Part shown: positions 13,253-24,916 of the stretch, in pieces
How the letters are laid out: every line of letters begins with the position of its first letter
Numbering within the stretch: the stretch's first letter is position 1
NCBI GenBank assembly: GCA_013365365.1
Contig: JABVXU010000018.1
Location: 248,001-312,000, forward strand
Origin: Cruorifilaria tuberocauda
Taxonomy: Eukaryota; Nematoda; Chromadorea; Rhabditida; Onchocercidae
Length of the DNA: 64,000 nt
Direction: 5' to 3'
Program-made: the position numbers and the translations under genes
Notes under the pieces: model-generated
The model's input: only the letters and a program-made list of their open reading frames with translations
What the model was told of the DNA's origin: nothing
The model's database searches: none

Positions 13253-16200
13253 TCAATAAGTTTCGTAATATTCTTCACCTGCTTCCACTTCTCCACCTGT
13301 TTCAACCTGACCCTCATCCACAACGTAAACATTTTCGTATTCATCAGTAGTACGCAGTGGTACATGTCTGTAATATACCGTATCTTCATCGTAATCTTCT
13401 GTATCATACATTTGCCGTCGTTGTTGCCGACTGCTTGTCTGGAATATTATGAATAAACTCAAATAATGATTTTGAAAACGACCGAAGCAGCATGCATTTT
13501 CAAATGAATGATTCATCAGGTTCTTATTTTTTCACTATTACGATGACATTAAAGAGTCGAAGCCAAAATTGTTGGAACTATTAGGCACAAAACCTTTCAA
13601 ACTAAAGCGAGAAAGTTCATGCTCTACACAAAAATTTTAACTTGACAAAGTAAATCGTAACTTTAACGCCGTAAGGATTGCTGAAAAGAAGAAACTCACC
13701 GATTCCGTACGTACCCTTTCCGGTAAATTTGCAAATGATGGCAACCACTGCGCGTAACGTGAGCCCGGTCCACGCCGTTGAAATTTTTGTACAACATCAG
13801 GATCACCCTCTTTAATTTGTATCATCATGCTATTCAAATTTGAAATTGAATTTTGTGTTGTACGAAGCTGAAACAAAACCTGTAAGCTACGCTTAAAAAT
13901 TTCTTATGGAAAAACTTCAAACAATTTGACCAAAAATCACAGAACTTGAAGTCAAACTTACTGCTCTCAAAACCATATCCATTGTTTCATCATTTAAACG
14001 ATAAAGTTGTTCTGATACATTGTCAAACAAGAATGAGCAAAGTCGATCAATATTTTTCATCCTTATATCAATTTCATCCGAATTTGGATGCAACGGTCCG
14101 TACCGTTGTTCCAATACAACTTCACTTTCTCCTCTATCTCCTCTATTTCTCCTCTAAAAGAAATTTTTCTTTAAAAAATAAAATTAGAAAACCTGTTTAT
14201 ATGCGAGATAGCAAATCTTCTCATTATTCAGCCGACATATTTGCAATTTCGGTCCTGCGACATCAAACATTATTTGAAACTTATCAAACATCTATTGATA
14301 TTCAAGCTTCTATCTTTTTCTGTTGAATATGCGCTAAGTATTATCCAAATTCAAATTAGATGTTAGAAAAGCGTTCGGTTGTAAAAAAAAACGAAAATAA
14401 ACCTCATCAAAGCCATTCGTATTATCATTATCAACATTGACAAAACTACCATCGTCACTTCCTGTGCTTTTGTTATGATCTATAATTGATATCTAATAAA
14501 CTAGAATTTCATAAAAGTCATTAGATCTTGACAAATAACCTACAATTATTACTCAGCTTTAAAAATAAAAAAAAGATTTCTGGAAAATTAGGAAAAAGAA
14601 AACCAACCTTGAAGATCCACTGGAACACTTCTATGCAGTAAATCCCTGCAATTGTCTAGGATTTAAATAAAAATATCAATATTCATTGAAGAAATATGAA
14701 TTATCAAGAATTTTAATAATTGCACACAATGAGCAGGAACAAAGTAAGCCTAACATGATACAAGCAAAAGATACAAAAACTGAAATATACCTTTTGGGAC
14801 GCGTAAGCCTAACACGCGCTGACACTTTTTCAGAGCTGGTAGCTGGAAAAACAAACCTAGGATCTAGTGCATGACCAAAATGGGCTAACTGTCCGTTCAC
14901 TTCGATTGACCTATAAGACGTCTTTTTACTACTCCAATCTTACAGTAAATAAACTAAAGTAATTTTAAAGCACTTAAAATTCTTAACAAAATATAAAAAT
15001 AACATATTTAATTCCTTACCCATCGTCACATTCTGTATAAAACAAGTGAGCAGGGCACATTGCACCAATTTTAGCAGTGCCTTTTCGAGGACGATTACGC
15101 AAGGAACCTCCTTTGCTTACTCTATAATTTGTAATAAATGTATCAAAATTTTTATCAGAATACACGCATTAAAAAACTTATAGCAAGTGATTAAAATTAT
15201 ATAGCACGTCTTTTTATCCGTGAATTATTATCTGAAAACAAGCACATTTTCTAATAAGTTTCAACAAAAATCACCTTATCGCTCCAGAACGGTTACAGTA
15301 TAACTGTCGTTTATTTTCTGACTTCCTATGCAAAACAAATCCCATATTTCGAGTTACAGCTAAATCGTCCAAATAATTCTGAAAAAGAAGTTTTTTTTCA
15401 GCAAACTATTCACGCGAAAGTCTGTCGCTCGGAAGAAACTTTTTGATCCCTTTTTTTCCTTTCCGAACATATTTTTCTTTTCCTCTTTCCACCACTACTC
15501 GTTTTCTCCCCTAAATGGGTCTCAATAAAATATCAAATAGAGTAAAAGGAAATCTTTAGATATGGGTACATGGGTACAGATAAAGAAGACACCTGAAATT
15601 CTCCAGTGTTTTTGAATTTTCTTTTAACGTATTGCAATTTGACACCGTGTTCATCAGCCACATGCTCATTTAATGTATGAATTGTTGTGGCACGATGTTC
15701 ACAACCTGGACACTTGACGGAAGCCTAAAAGGGTATTTGTATAAAAAATTCAAGATAACCAATTCAAATGTGCAAAAATAGCAAAATAAACAACAGTAAT
15801 TAACGACTGATAGTACATTCAATAAAGAACTGCATTGCTTCGCTAAATCCAAAAGTTTAAAGAAAAGAAAAGCTAATAATTTATATTATCACATTTTTTA
15901 CCTTTGGTTATGCATATCTGCAAAGTATTTTTTGCATTAATTTAATTTAGGAAAAAACTTACGCGTATAACAATTCGGTGTACTTTAAAACGATGAGCAT
16001 TCATACTATTATGATTAGCAAAGTAACGATTACAACGATCGCACTGCAGCTTTCTTTTCTGTCCACTTGCAGATTTCTGATTTTCATTTTTCTTTACATT
16101 TTCTTCGGCAGGCTGCAAGTGAAATGTTTCAGTGCTTGCTTTTAGAACTTAAGAGGAAAATTCAATATTTTTGGATTTGTGAAGCTTAATAGATAATATA

Positions 16201-17988
16201 TTAACCTCTTATGTATTTCATATTAAGCTCTTTGTATTACTTATGTGTCTACAATCGTCAAAACCATAGACAAGAATCAAATATTAATGAAATGTGCAAA
16301 TATCCTTCCGTTTTTTATTTTGGACAAACAAAAAAAACTTGAATGATCATACAATTAAAATTACAATAGCAAGATCTAAACATTATATTATACAACTTAC
16401 TTCATTGAGTCTTTCCTCTTCCTCGCGTCCTTCTACGTCAACCATCTCGTCATCTTCGAAAAATTCATCTTCATTATCTTCTTCGCCTTCTTCGTTTGTT
16501 TCTTCTTGCCCTTCCGATAAATTCTCATCGAAACTTCTCTTAAAATTAGCCATAGTCAATAATTTATCGAGTATATTCAAAACCTTAAATCTTGGGATGG
16601 AATCAATTACCTTAGCTATTAGCAGAAAATTTTGAAAATTCATAACTTTCGAAAATTTTTTGGAATGAGTGGGTTTAGAAATAAAAACTAGCTTCGAAAT
16701 TGACTAACACTGTTCTAATATGAGTTTCACCTTTCGCATGTTAGTTGAATGATTCCTTCGTGACCTTTCCCCTTGTCGTGACTCTTCGGCTTCTGGTTCA
16801 AAACCCGAAATATCAGTCAGATTTAAGCGTGCACCATCCCGGTTCGTTTCATCGACAAAATCTCCATATCTCTGTGGAGCTTTATGCGCACGTCTTGGCC
16901 TTCTATTTCGTTCGCTCTCAACACCTAAGGCAAATTGAACTAAATAAATGTAAAAGTATTAAAATAATTCGAGAAACTTTCGCTAAAGACCTTAGCATTG
17001 CAACTAATTTACTTGTTAATTGTATAATTCACACTATCGCAGCTTACTTTCATCATCACTAGTAGGTTCTGATTTCGGATCTTTCCGTCCGCTCCGTGTA
17101 CTCACTTGTCTGGATTCCGTCGTATTGACAGTACTCTGAAAAAATAATTGAATCTCTAACGGTATTTGAACTGATTGTTTCTAAATTTTTTTGTCTGAGC
17201 GGTTTTTCATTATTTAGTTATTTACCACATGTGAGATATCTGAAAAGGTTAATAAAGAGATTTTTGGTCTATTAATTATATATATTTTTGATCTTATCAA
17301 TTAAATATACCAAAGAAATGGTGCTGCAATTCGGAATAAAAACCTTATTTTTTTTCACTACAGGTTGAATAATTCGTCGTTTGCGAGTACGTGGTACCAG
17401 TACAGGAGTGCTTTTCTTCACACATTTTCGCAGCGTTTCAAAAGCAAATCGAAAATCAGGTTTTGTGGGATTTTCCACAGGTTCCAGTTTCACCAATCTT
17501 GGCTTCTCTCCCGGTGTATTTGATTTCATCAACATCATCACTTTAGCATGTGGAGGAAGGGTTGCACGAGTAGTGAACGATGATCCAGGTCGATATGCAT
17601 CATATGATCCCGTACTGCTTTCTAATGCTTAAATGGAAACCGGTGTCGTATGAAATTGGCGGATTCCATGAGTAATTGCTGCTTAATTCGACAATGAATT
17701 AATTCTCATAGAAAGATGCTATTTTATCAATTTATAGTGATAACATAGCACTTAGCATTACATTCAATACTTACAGGAATTGATGCCACCGCTTTCATCG
17801 ATAGTTTCATAAACCTCACAAACAGGTGGTCCATCACTATAACCATCACTAGCGGTTGTTTGACCCCGTTCAATATGCGTTCCTGCGGCTGGATCCATAG
17901 TTTCGTAAAGGTAATCCTCCTCCATCACCATACTCTCCAACTCTCCTCCTGTTGCTCCCTTCTCGATCGTTTCACTCGCCTGTTGCAT
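13253..17988 (-). CDS. C2H2 zinc-finger protein with an additional CCHH (WRKY-GCM1/FAR1-like) segment; family not recognised
   Basis: Fifteen exons stay in frame (17775-17988, 17344-17627, 17048-17135, 16731-16924, 16401-16538, 15963-16112, 15593-15724, 15275-15378, 15020-15121, 14791-14931, 14608-14645, 14403-14479, 13962-14153, 13700-13867, 13253-13438), giving about 735 residues. Order: an acidic N-terminus with YETMD and YETID; a basic stretch RTRKRRIIQP that could be a nuclear signal; RPRRAHKAPQRYGDF; an acidic block; a C2H2 finger CDRCNRYFANHNSMNAH plus HRFKVH spacing; a second finger CPGCEHRATTIHTLNEH; then LYCNRSG, RPRKGTAKIGAMCPAH and QLAHFGHALDP. That last C-C-H-H layout resembles FLYWCH/FAR1-type zinc folds. 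The tail is acidic and ends EEYYETY. A nuclear DNA-binding protein is the likely role. Four exon starts use internal acceptors because the outer ones hit stops. The first in-frame ATG is taken as the start. Confidence 0.75.
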
Positions 17989-18443
17989 CCTTTCGCTCTT
18001 CGACACATAATATATATGTACTGATACATATACGCAAATATACGTCTATGTATGGAAATTTATCATTCACGTTCATCTCATTGCAAATCACCATTTTGGA
18101 TATCATCCACTCACGTTACTAAGCGCCTGCAACCAGACCCTTTTCCCCGTGATGATACCATTCAGCCACATAGTTTACGTGCCACTCCTTCTGGTACTAA
18201 TCAACCGAACCGTAACCACCTACGGCCCCACCCACCCCAAGAGCGCTGCTACCAACATCAACCAGGTGAATAATGCAGCCCTACAGCCTGACAGCAGCCA
18301 ATGACGTCTAATAAACTTCAGATTCGATGTCAATAAACTTCGGACTCATGGTCCGAATATGCAATAGACAAGGAAACTCTATATACGCTAATAGTATAGA
18401 TATCCTTTGAAATATTTATTAGTTTATCTTCAGTCACGAGAAA
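17989..18443. promoter_or_regulatory. Divergent promoter region, zinc-finger gene / MRPL11
   Basis: A 455-bp spacer separates two start codons pointing away from each other. Its middle (about 18100-18300) is markedly richer in C and G than its surroundings, with CCACC and CCCACC runs. An acceptor CTTCAG at 18433, 10 nt before the MRPL11 ATG, is a likely leader trans-splice site. No TATA element is assigned. Confidence 0.5.
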
Positions 18444-20236
18444 ATGTCAACGGTAACAAAAGTAGGTGTTCGAGTGAGGAAAAACCCTGTTATCAAAACC
18501 ATCCTTGATCCGTTATACAAAACAGTTGTGAAGTAAGTTTACTTTCATATCAAGTTATGCCATTAATTGTATTAATGTATATTAACTAGTTTTATCAATT
18601 CACATTAATTACTTGCATTAATACAAAAAAGCATGCAAATGTTCTTATTATGTTCTTATTTTTTTTCAAGTTTAAGTTCCTTCCATTATATTATTTTTCT
18701 TATTACTTTTATTGGTAACGACCGATAAGTGATTATGCTATGTGCAAAAATAAACTATCCTGTAATATTTCTATTAAATTTCGGTTAATTCAGTAATACA
18801 GATCGGCTGATTATGTTGACTATTGCTATCATCTGAAAAACGCGTTGTTTGTCTGGCCTTGCTTCAACATCATTCATCATTTGTCGTTACTATAAGACTA
18901 GTTATTATAGTAATTGTAATTAAAAATGCGTAAAGTAAATGTGTAAATCATTTGAAATTTTAGAAATTTGATTAAAGCTGTTCAAATTGAGAATAAACAG
19001 TCGCTTACTGCGAAAATGACATGTAACTTTACTTGAAATTTTTTTTTTGCATGTTTCTCATGATTAATTTAAAAAAATTTTCTTCAATAGACTGATTTTC
19101 AGAGCGCAAATGGCAACAGCTGCACCACCTCTGGGACCTGATCTAGGTAAAAGAGGAGTTAATGTGGCGAATTTTTGCAAAGATTTTAATCGAGCAACAA
19201 GTAATATCATGCCCGGTACCTTTTTTTGCATTCATTGTAAATTCAAATAGGCCCATGAATCAAAAAAAAAACTAAAAAAGAGACGCATGGGATGTAATTT
19301 CTGTTGAGTTTTTGAAAATTTTTCCATCGTTATTTGAGTTCAGCTTGTGATAATTTTTCATTATTAATTTATATTAAGAAACTGAAAAGTCATCAAAATT
19401 ATTTTTGCTACAAACAGGTATTCCACTACCAGTATGGCTCACAGTAAATCCCGATCGTACATATGACATGGAGATTTGTACACCAACGCCTGAGTGGTTA
19501 TTAATGCATGCAGCAGGGATAAGACGTGAAGCTACACATCCGGGTGAGTATTTATTTAGTGATTGGTAGTTGTAACTGTACTTGAATATCAAATATTTAA
19601 TAGTTTTTGTTTTATTTTTGCCGAGCTGTGATGCAAGTATTCAGCTGCTATAAGAAGACTCAATTTTAATGCCAAATCAGCTAATCGACAAAATAGCCTA
19701 AAAGAGTCGATAAATGAACCAATTATTTTATTGGTTTACGTAGCTAATTCAGTAATCAACTTATTATTTTGATCCATACAAAAGGGTTTGTATGAATCCT
19801 TCCTATCATAAAATTTTGACAAACTTTCAGATGAGGAAATCGCCGGAATGATTACAGTAAAGCATATTTATGAGATAGCCAAAATAAAGGCTGTTGACAA
19901 GTATTTAGTTGGTGTTCCATTAAAAGTTAGTTACTTTTACCTAAATTTTAATATCGGTGTTTCGATATATTAATTTATCGAGCCATTGGTAAGCACTATT
20001 TATTGTACTTCTCATTTTATTTTATTGTCGAAATGAATCTTCAGGTAATATGTCAAAAACTCATCAAAGCAGCCCATAAAATCGGGCTTAAAGTTGTTCG
20101 TGAGGATCTTGATCCAGTGGAATACCGTAAATTTCTGGAAGAACGGAAGTTGGTAGTTGACGAGGAATTGAGAAGGATAGAAGAGGAGAAGACTGCCAAG
20201 ATACTCAGGACGACATCCAGTAGTCCTGCTTCATAG
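18444..20236 (+). CDS. MRPL11: Mitochondrial large-subunit ribosomal protein L11
   Basis: Five exons (18444-18532, 19103-19215, 19418-19543, 19831-19925, 20045-20236) give 204 residues (human 192). L11 binds the GTPase-associated region of the large rRNA in mitochondrial ribosomes. Diagnostic segments are KAQMATAAPPLGPDLGKRGV, including the conserved PPLGPxLGxxGV loop, NVANFCKDFN, IPLPVWLTVNPDRTY, HAAGIRRE and the C-terminal helix ITVKHIYEIAKIKA. The C-terminal domain ends in a charged extension (EEKTAKILRTTSSS), as in other animal MRPL11 proteins. The N-terminus (MSTVTKVGVRVRKNP) is basic and may act as an import signal. All exon junctions preserve frame. Confidence 0.92.
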
Positions 20237-20881
20237 TTTGATCTGTTGGTGTGAAAAAATGATTAAGTTATCTTAATTTTACACATGCTTTGAAACCGAT
20301 AAATTTATGAAATTGTTTTACTAAAATTGTCTGTAGGTTGGAATTCCAAACTCCAAGGAATGTGACCATGATAACGATGTTAAGTCCGGCAGGAACAGGA
20401 TTCAACAAATTTTCTTTCATTTTACCTCTGAATCTGAAAGTTCTTCAAAAGCTCAGTTAGGTTACGCAGTTAGTTAGGTTACTGTAATTTTAATTAAAAA
20501 ATAATTTGCAGAATTTATACATCAATCATTCGGGGCATTTCTTTTTACTTGTTTTGGTCATTATTTCTAGCCCTTTGTTTACAGCTATCATATGTATCTA
20601 TTATTTTTCTCAAAATAAGCTCAACTTTCAAGCATCATTAGATAGTAAAAAAATGTATCATTATAACTGATTGTTTATATATTATTATATTTTAATGATT
20701 TTTCGTATCAATTTATGTAATGTTATACACGAAATTGCCAACCGTTAATATTCTGCCTTTCAATCTATGTGGTAAATACAATCTAAGAGCTAAAAAAGCT
20801 AATGAAAGGTTTTTTTAAATTCAGCAGTCTGTTGGAATGTTCAGCCACTAGCTTACTACTGTATTTTGAGAAAAATCATGT

Positions 20882-20940
20882 CTCTCATTAAGATCTGGAT
20901 ATCGGATCATAGTGACCCAACATCCAGATCTTACTGAGAG
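20882..20940. ncRNA. Candidate hairpin RNA (miRNA-precursor-like)
   Basis: Two 19-nt arms, one starting CTCTCATTAAGATCTGG and the other ATCCAGATCTTACTGAG, pair at 18 of 19 positions around a 21-nt loop. Weaker pairing continues a few bases outward with a small internal mismatch. Size and arm length are typical of a microRNA precursor, and it lies alone in intergenic DNA. I do not recognise the arm sequences as a known miRNA family. The strand cannot be decided from pairing alone. It could also be a small inverted repeat without a transcript. Confidence 0.4.
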
Positions 20941-22128
20941 TAATCATCTGCTAATAATACTTAAAATAAACCATAGTGTTCAGATGAGAAGAAACTGATC
21001 AATAAGACTGACTAAGAAAAGTGTCTTTGGCCATTTATTTCGAATTTATGTTTACTCTCTTTTTCCAGTTACGATTCTATTGGGATAGTTTTCATAAGAG
21101 TATAAAGTGAAGAGAGGTCAATTGATAGAGGTTTACATATCTCTAGACCTCTAGTACCAAATGCAGATGATAGAATTTATCAACAAGTTAATCGTTTATA
21201 TTACTATTAGTTTTAAAATGATCATTAGAACTTTACCAGTATGGTCCATTGTTAATTTCGAAATTGATAATAAAGCTTCCTATGCTACCACCTCCATCAT
21301 TTCAGTAAATAATATAGCCTTACATGAAAATTAAAGCTTGTTTAAACTGAAGACAAAAAGCAAACATCGGAAGAAACTGATTGACTTCCTTATTGAGAAG
21401 AGAAAGAACGGATAGTGAAAGTTCAATATGCTTTGCAGTTTACTGGTCACTCAGCTAACCGGAAATCCACTTTAACAATGACCGTTTACTGAGTTGAACG
21501 CTTACTTCTCGTCACCGTATGTGTGAAATGGCAGAAGTTTCTGGAAGTTTCTGGAGTGGCCATTCTCATAGTGTGCGTGAGACGCCCATCGTATCACATC
21601 GATAGGCACAGAGTGAGATATATACATATACTGGGTGGGTTGTTGACAGAGTAGCAGAGTTGTCCATCGGTTGTGTGGGATAGGGTAGGGTCATCAATTC
21701 CGCTGGCATTCTCACATCTCAGTCTCGTACGGTTCATTCCTTCGAGGTCACCGGTACCGAATCTCGGAAATCTTCGATATTATAATCTTTAGAAAGTAAT
21801 CATCTCATTAATTTTCATTTACAATTCTTTATAAATTCCTATTTCATAAAAGTAATGCTTTGACTTTTTACACTTTTAGTTAATTATTAGCTTATTTGCG
21901 TTTTTTGATCATTCCGTTTATTTTCGTAGATACTTCATGGATTACAGTTACTTTGTTATTTTCTTAGCGTTACTTGTTTTTCCTCCCTTTCTCCCTCTTC
22001 CAACCTTTTCATATATTCTTTGAGACATTGAACTTTTAATGTTTTTAAATATTAACGCTGTTGTGAGTAAAACGTAAAAGGAGTGGTGTGTTTCGTGATA
22101 TTTGCTAATATTCTTTTCCAGATAACAC

Positions 22129-22216
22129 GGCGACATGGAGGACCATGCCGCCTGATCAGTAAAAAGGACTAGAAGTATAGCCGGCTATGAAGCAATAATT
22201 TTTTTTTATTTTTTTT
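22129..22216 (+). ncRNA. Candidate small structured RNA with T-run terminator
   Basis: A hairpin GGCGACATGG-(4-nt loop)-CCATGCCGCC (one mismatch) is followed by a 12-bp perfect palindrome ATAGCCGGCTAT (22177-22188) and then two long T runs at 22199-22216 that could stop RNA polymerase III. These elements are the only GC-rich structures for several hundred bases. No match to U1-U6, SL, SRP or tRNA patterns was seen. It may instead be part of an untranslated exon, because a TTTTCCAG acceptor precedes it. Confidence 0.25.
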
Positions 22217-23440
22217 GATCTTCTGGAACGTCGATTCGGATCAATTTTTAAATATTTGAATAATCTTAAGTTGAACAAAATATAGTTAAATTTAGTAGTA
22301 AGTTAAAAACATTAACAATATTCAAATTCGGTGTAGAAAATCTTAAGCAGTAACTTGAGAATTTTTTCTTTGAAAAGTATGTATACTACAATGACAAATT
22401 CCATTTATAAGCTTTTTTTGCTTTTATTGTGTTATATATTATTTGATGGTTGAATTGATTTAGAAAATAAACTTTTTTGAAACATGTTAATAGATTTTTG
22501 GATGCATCAAATAAAATAGGAAGTGGATGATTAGCTTCAAGCGATGCGCGCTTTTGTCATTTAAAGAATTGATACTCAGAAAGAAAAGATTTCAGATTAG
22601 GTTTCAATCAAGCTTTTATAGCTTGGAGAGCCATTTTTATAAACAATTCTTCAATTTAATTGCAATTTCATTGTTTTTTCATTGGTTTATTTGAGCAGTC
22701 AACTAGTTGCAAGTTATAATGGGAAATTTCAAAATAAAACTAATCAAAAACTTCGAAAGAATCGGAGGTGAAGGAGATTTTGTAGAGTGGGATTTTGTAG
22801 ACTTTTATGACTTATAATAGTATGAAAGTTGTCGTGACTTACTACGGCATGTTATTATACTAAAATCCCAGGCAGTTCTGACGGTGGAAATTATGTGGAA
22901 GTTGATGAGAAAGTCCGATGAAGTTTCGCTTCCATTGAGTTGTTTGCAATAAAATAGTATTTGTTGATAAGACGAGTGGTAGATTTCGAAAAATAAAAAT
23001 ATCTGAGGAAGTTGAAATCCCACCTTATTTTGATTAACATTCATCCGAGATTTGTTTTCATCTTTCTTTATAGGATATTACGAAATGCACGCTGTGAAAG
23101 TTAATATCATTATGACGTGATCCTTCCTTTTCTCTTTCTCTTTCTCTCTCTCTTCTGATGTTTTCATGATGACCTTTTGTCGGTAGAAATGTAACCATGA
23201 CTTGTAGCTGAAATGAAGGATTAAATCATATCTTTTGGTTTATGGACTAAAGAGAAGGATGAAATAAAAAGAGCCAAGGATTTGAATATTCTCAATATCA
23301 TCTTGCAAGGCTTGCAAAATGTTTTAGAGACGGGAGAATTTCGGAAAAAGGTAGCGGTCTGCCTGATAATTCCTAACAAAATGGTAGGAAAAGAAAAAAA
23401 GTTTGTTATTATTGTTTTGTTCTTAAATGTTTTCCCAAAA

Positions 23441-23509
23441 CATAAATTGATTGAAATGTTTTTCTAAGCACAAATTGATAGAGATGTTTTTCGAACATAA
23501 ATTGATTTT
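23441..23509. repeat. Imperfect tandem repeat, about 28-bp unit
   Basis: Two and a half copies of a unit beginning CATAAATTGATTGAAATG (second copy CACAAATTGATAGAGATG), each followed by TTTTTC. Copies differ at several bases. Confidence 0.7.
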
Positions 23510-24004
23510 ATTACTAACGCAGAGAAGGAGAAAAACAGAATATTGCTTCATGATAATTGATGATAATTCATGATAATAATTGCAATTGTCAGATAGAAAA
23601 GAGGTTGGAATTCATGAATATGAATAAGATTTGAGGAAATATTATTGGTTATAATGCTTTAACATAATTTAGCTGCCATATAAATTCACTTCACTCACAG
23701 TTACTTAACTTCGTTAGGAGGAGTGGTACAAAATATTACTGGATAAGTGGTGTAAATACTCCTATCATCAGTTGAATGAATGAACGATATCCTGAGGTTA
23801 TGATGATAATGATTAGAGTAATAAGCGCTCAATTAGCATGAGATTTTCGTAAACGATATTACTTGCTGGGATATGATATGAAACGGTGAATTAACAATTT
23901 TCAGATGAAGCTGAAAAAATGACCATCGCTTTTCTCTTTCTCTTAATTTTAAGTTATCTGCCTAATATCTGAACTTTCACTTATACCGGCTTTTCATATT
24001 TCAT

Positions 24005-24029
24005 CTATATATATATATATATATATATA
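24005..24029. repeat. (TA)n microsatellite
   Basis: An uninterrupted alternating TA tract of about 25 bp in intergenic DNA. Confidence 0.9.
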
Positions 24030-24916
24030 ATGAATCTTAATGAAGAACTTAATTTCACTGTTTAAGGAATTAATGAATAGGAACAAATAAATCTAAATTT
24101 CAGGCTTTCAAATATACAAGTTCCATAATATTTTTAACTTATATTTCTCAAAAATAACATTTTAATATGAATGAAAGAATATTGGTCATTCTGCAACACT
24201 TATGATTGTAATAGTGTTATAAATTTTTTTTTCTAATATAATGAATTCGTCAAATTTCCATTTTCATTTTTATGCTGTTAATTTATTTATTATTCGTTTT
24301 TATTTCTAAATTTCCATTCAAAAAACCATGGTAATTTTGATGTTTGGGAGACATCCCAATTTCACTTCCCTATATTTTCACTCTCTTTGTCATTTTTCCG
24401 GCCAAATAATAACAATTATATAATCATATTGAGATGTGGAAGAATTGATGCAAGTGATTAGAATGATAACAAAGATCAGAATACCAGTAAATTATTTGGC
24501 TTAGGATGAGTGTTCTTTCATTTTTCTTTTTGCATCTCTATTTGCATCTAATGATAGGATTTAGAGATCCGAAATAATTCTAAAGATGAATCTCATTACT
24601 AATCTAGAAGTAATACATCAAGAATTTTTGATCTTTGGAAGTGGTCACCTTTATGTTCTTTGTGACAAGGTGGCTGAGGATGATTCAAGATAGCATTATT
24701 TATAAATGAGGAGCTTTAAATGATTTAATTGTCAGGTGAATTAAACTTACAGATCTGTAGCTGACATCATTTTGCGGATGAGATAAACTATTAATGAATG
24801 ATTTATGACATTAACTGCGTAAATTCTGCGATATCTACGACATCTTGTATCGTCATTTAATATTGAAAAAGTTCCTAATGTCAGAGTTGCGAAAAAATTG
24901 AAAAAAGATTTGTAAA

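Larger units (their letters stand above)
20237..24916. other. Large gene-poor intergenic region
   Basis: A 4.7-kb stretch with no protein gene I can support. It contains a long hairpin (20882-20940), a relatively GC-rich block at about 21480-21780, a structured element with a T-run (22129-22216), pyrimidine runs near 23131-23156, a tandem repeat at 23441-23509 and a (TA)n tract at 24005-24029. Open frames of 60-80 codons here look random. Confidence 0.5.

Noticed and set aside
23131..23156. CT-rich run as a functional element
   Set aside because: Short interrupted pyrimidine run, common in this genome; not annotated separately.
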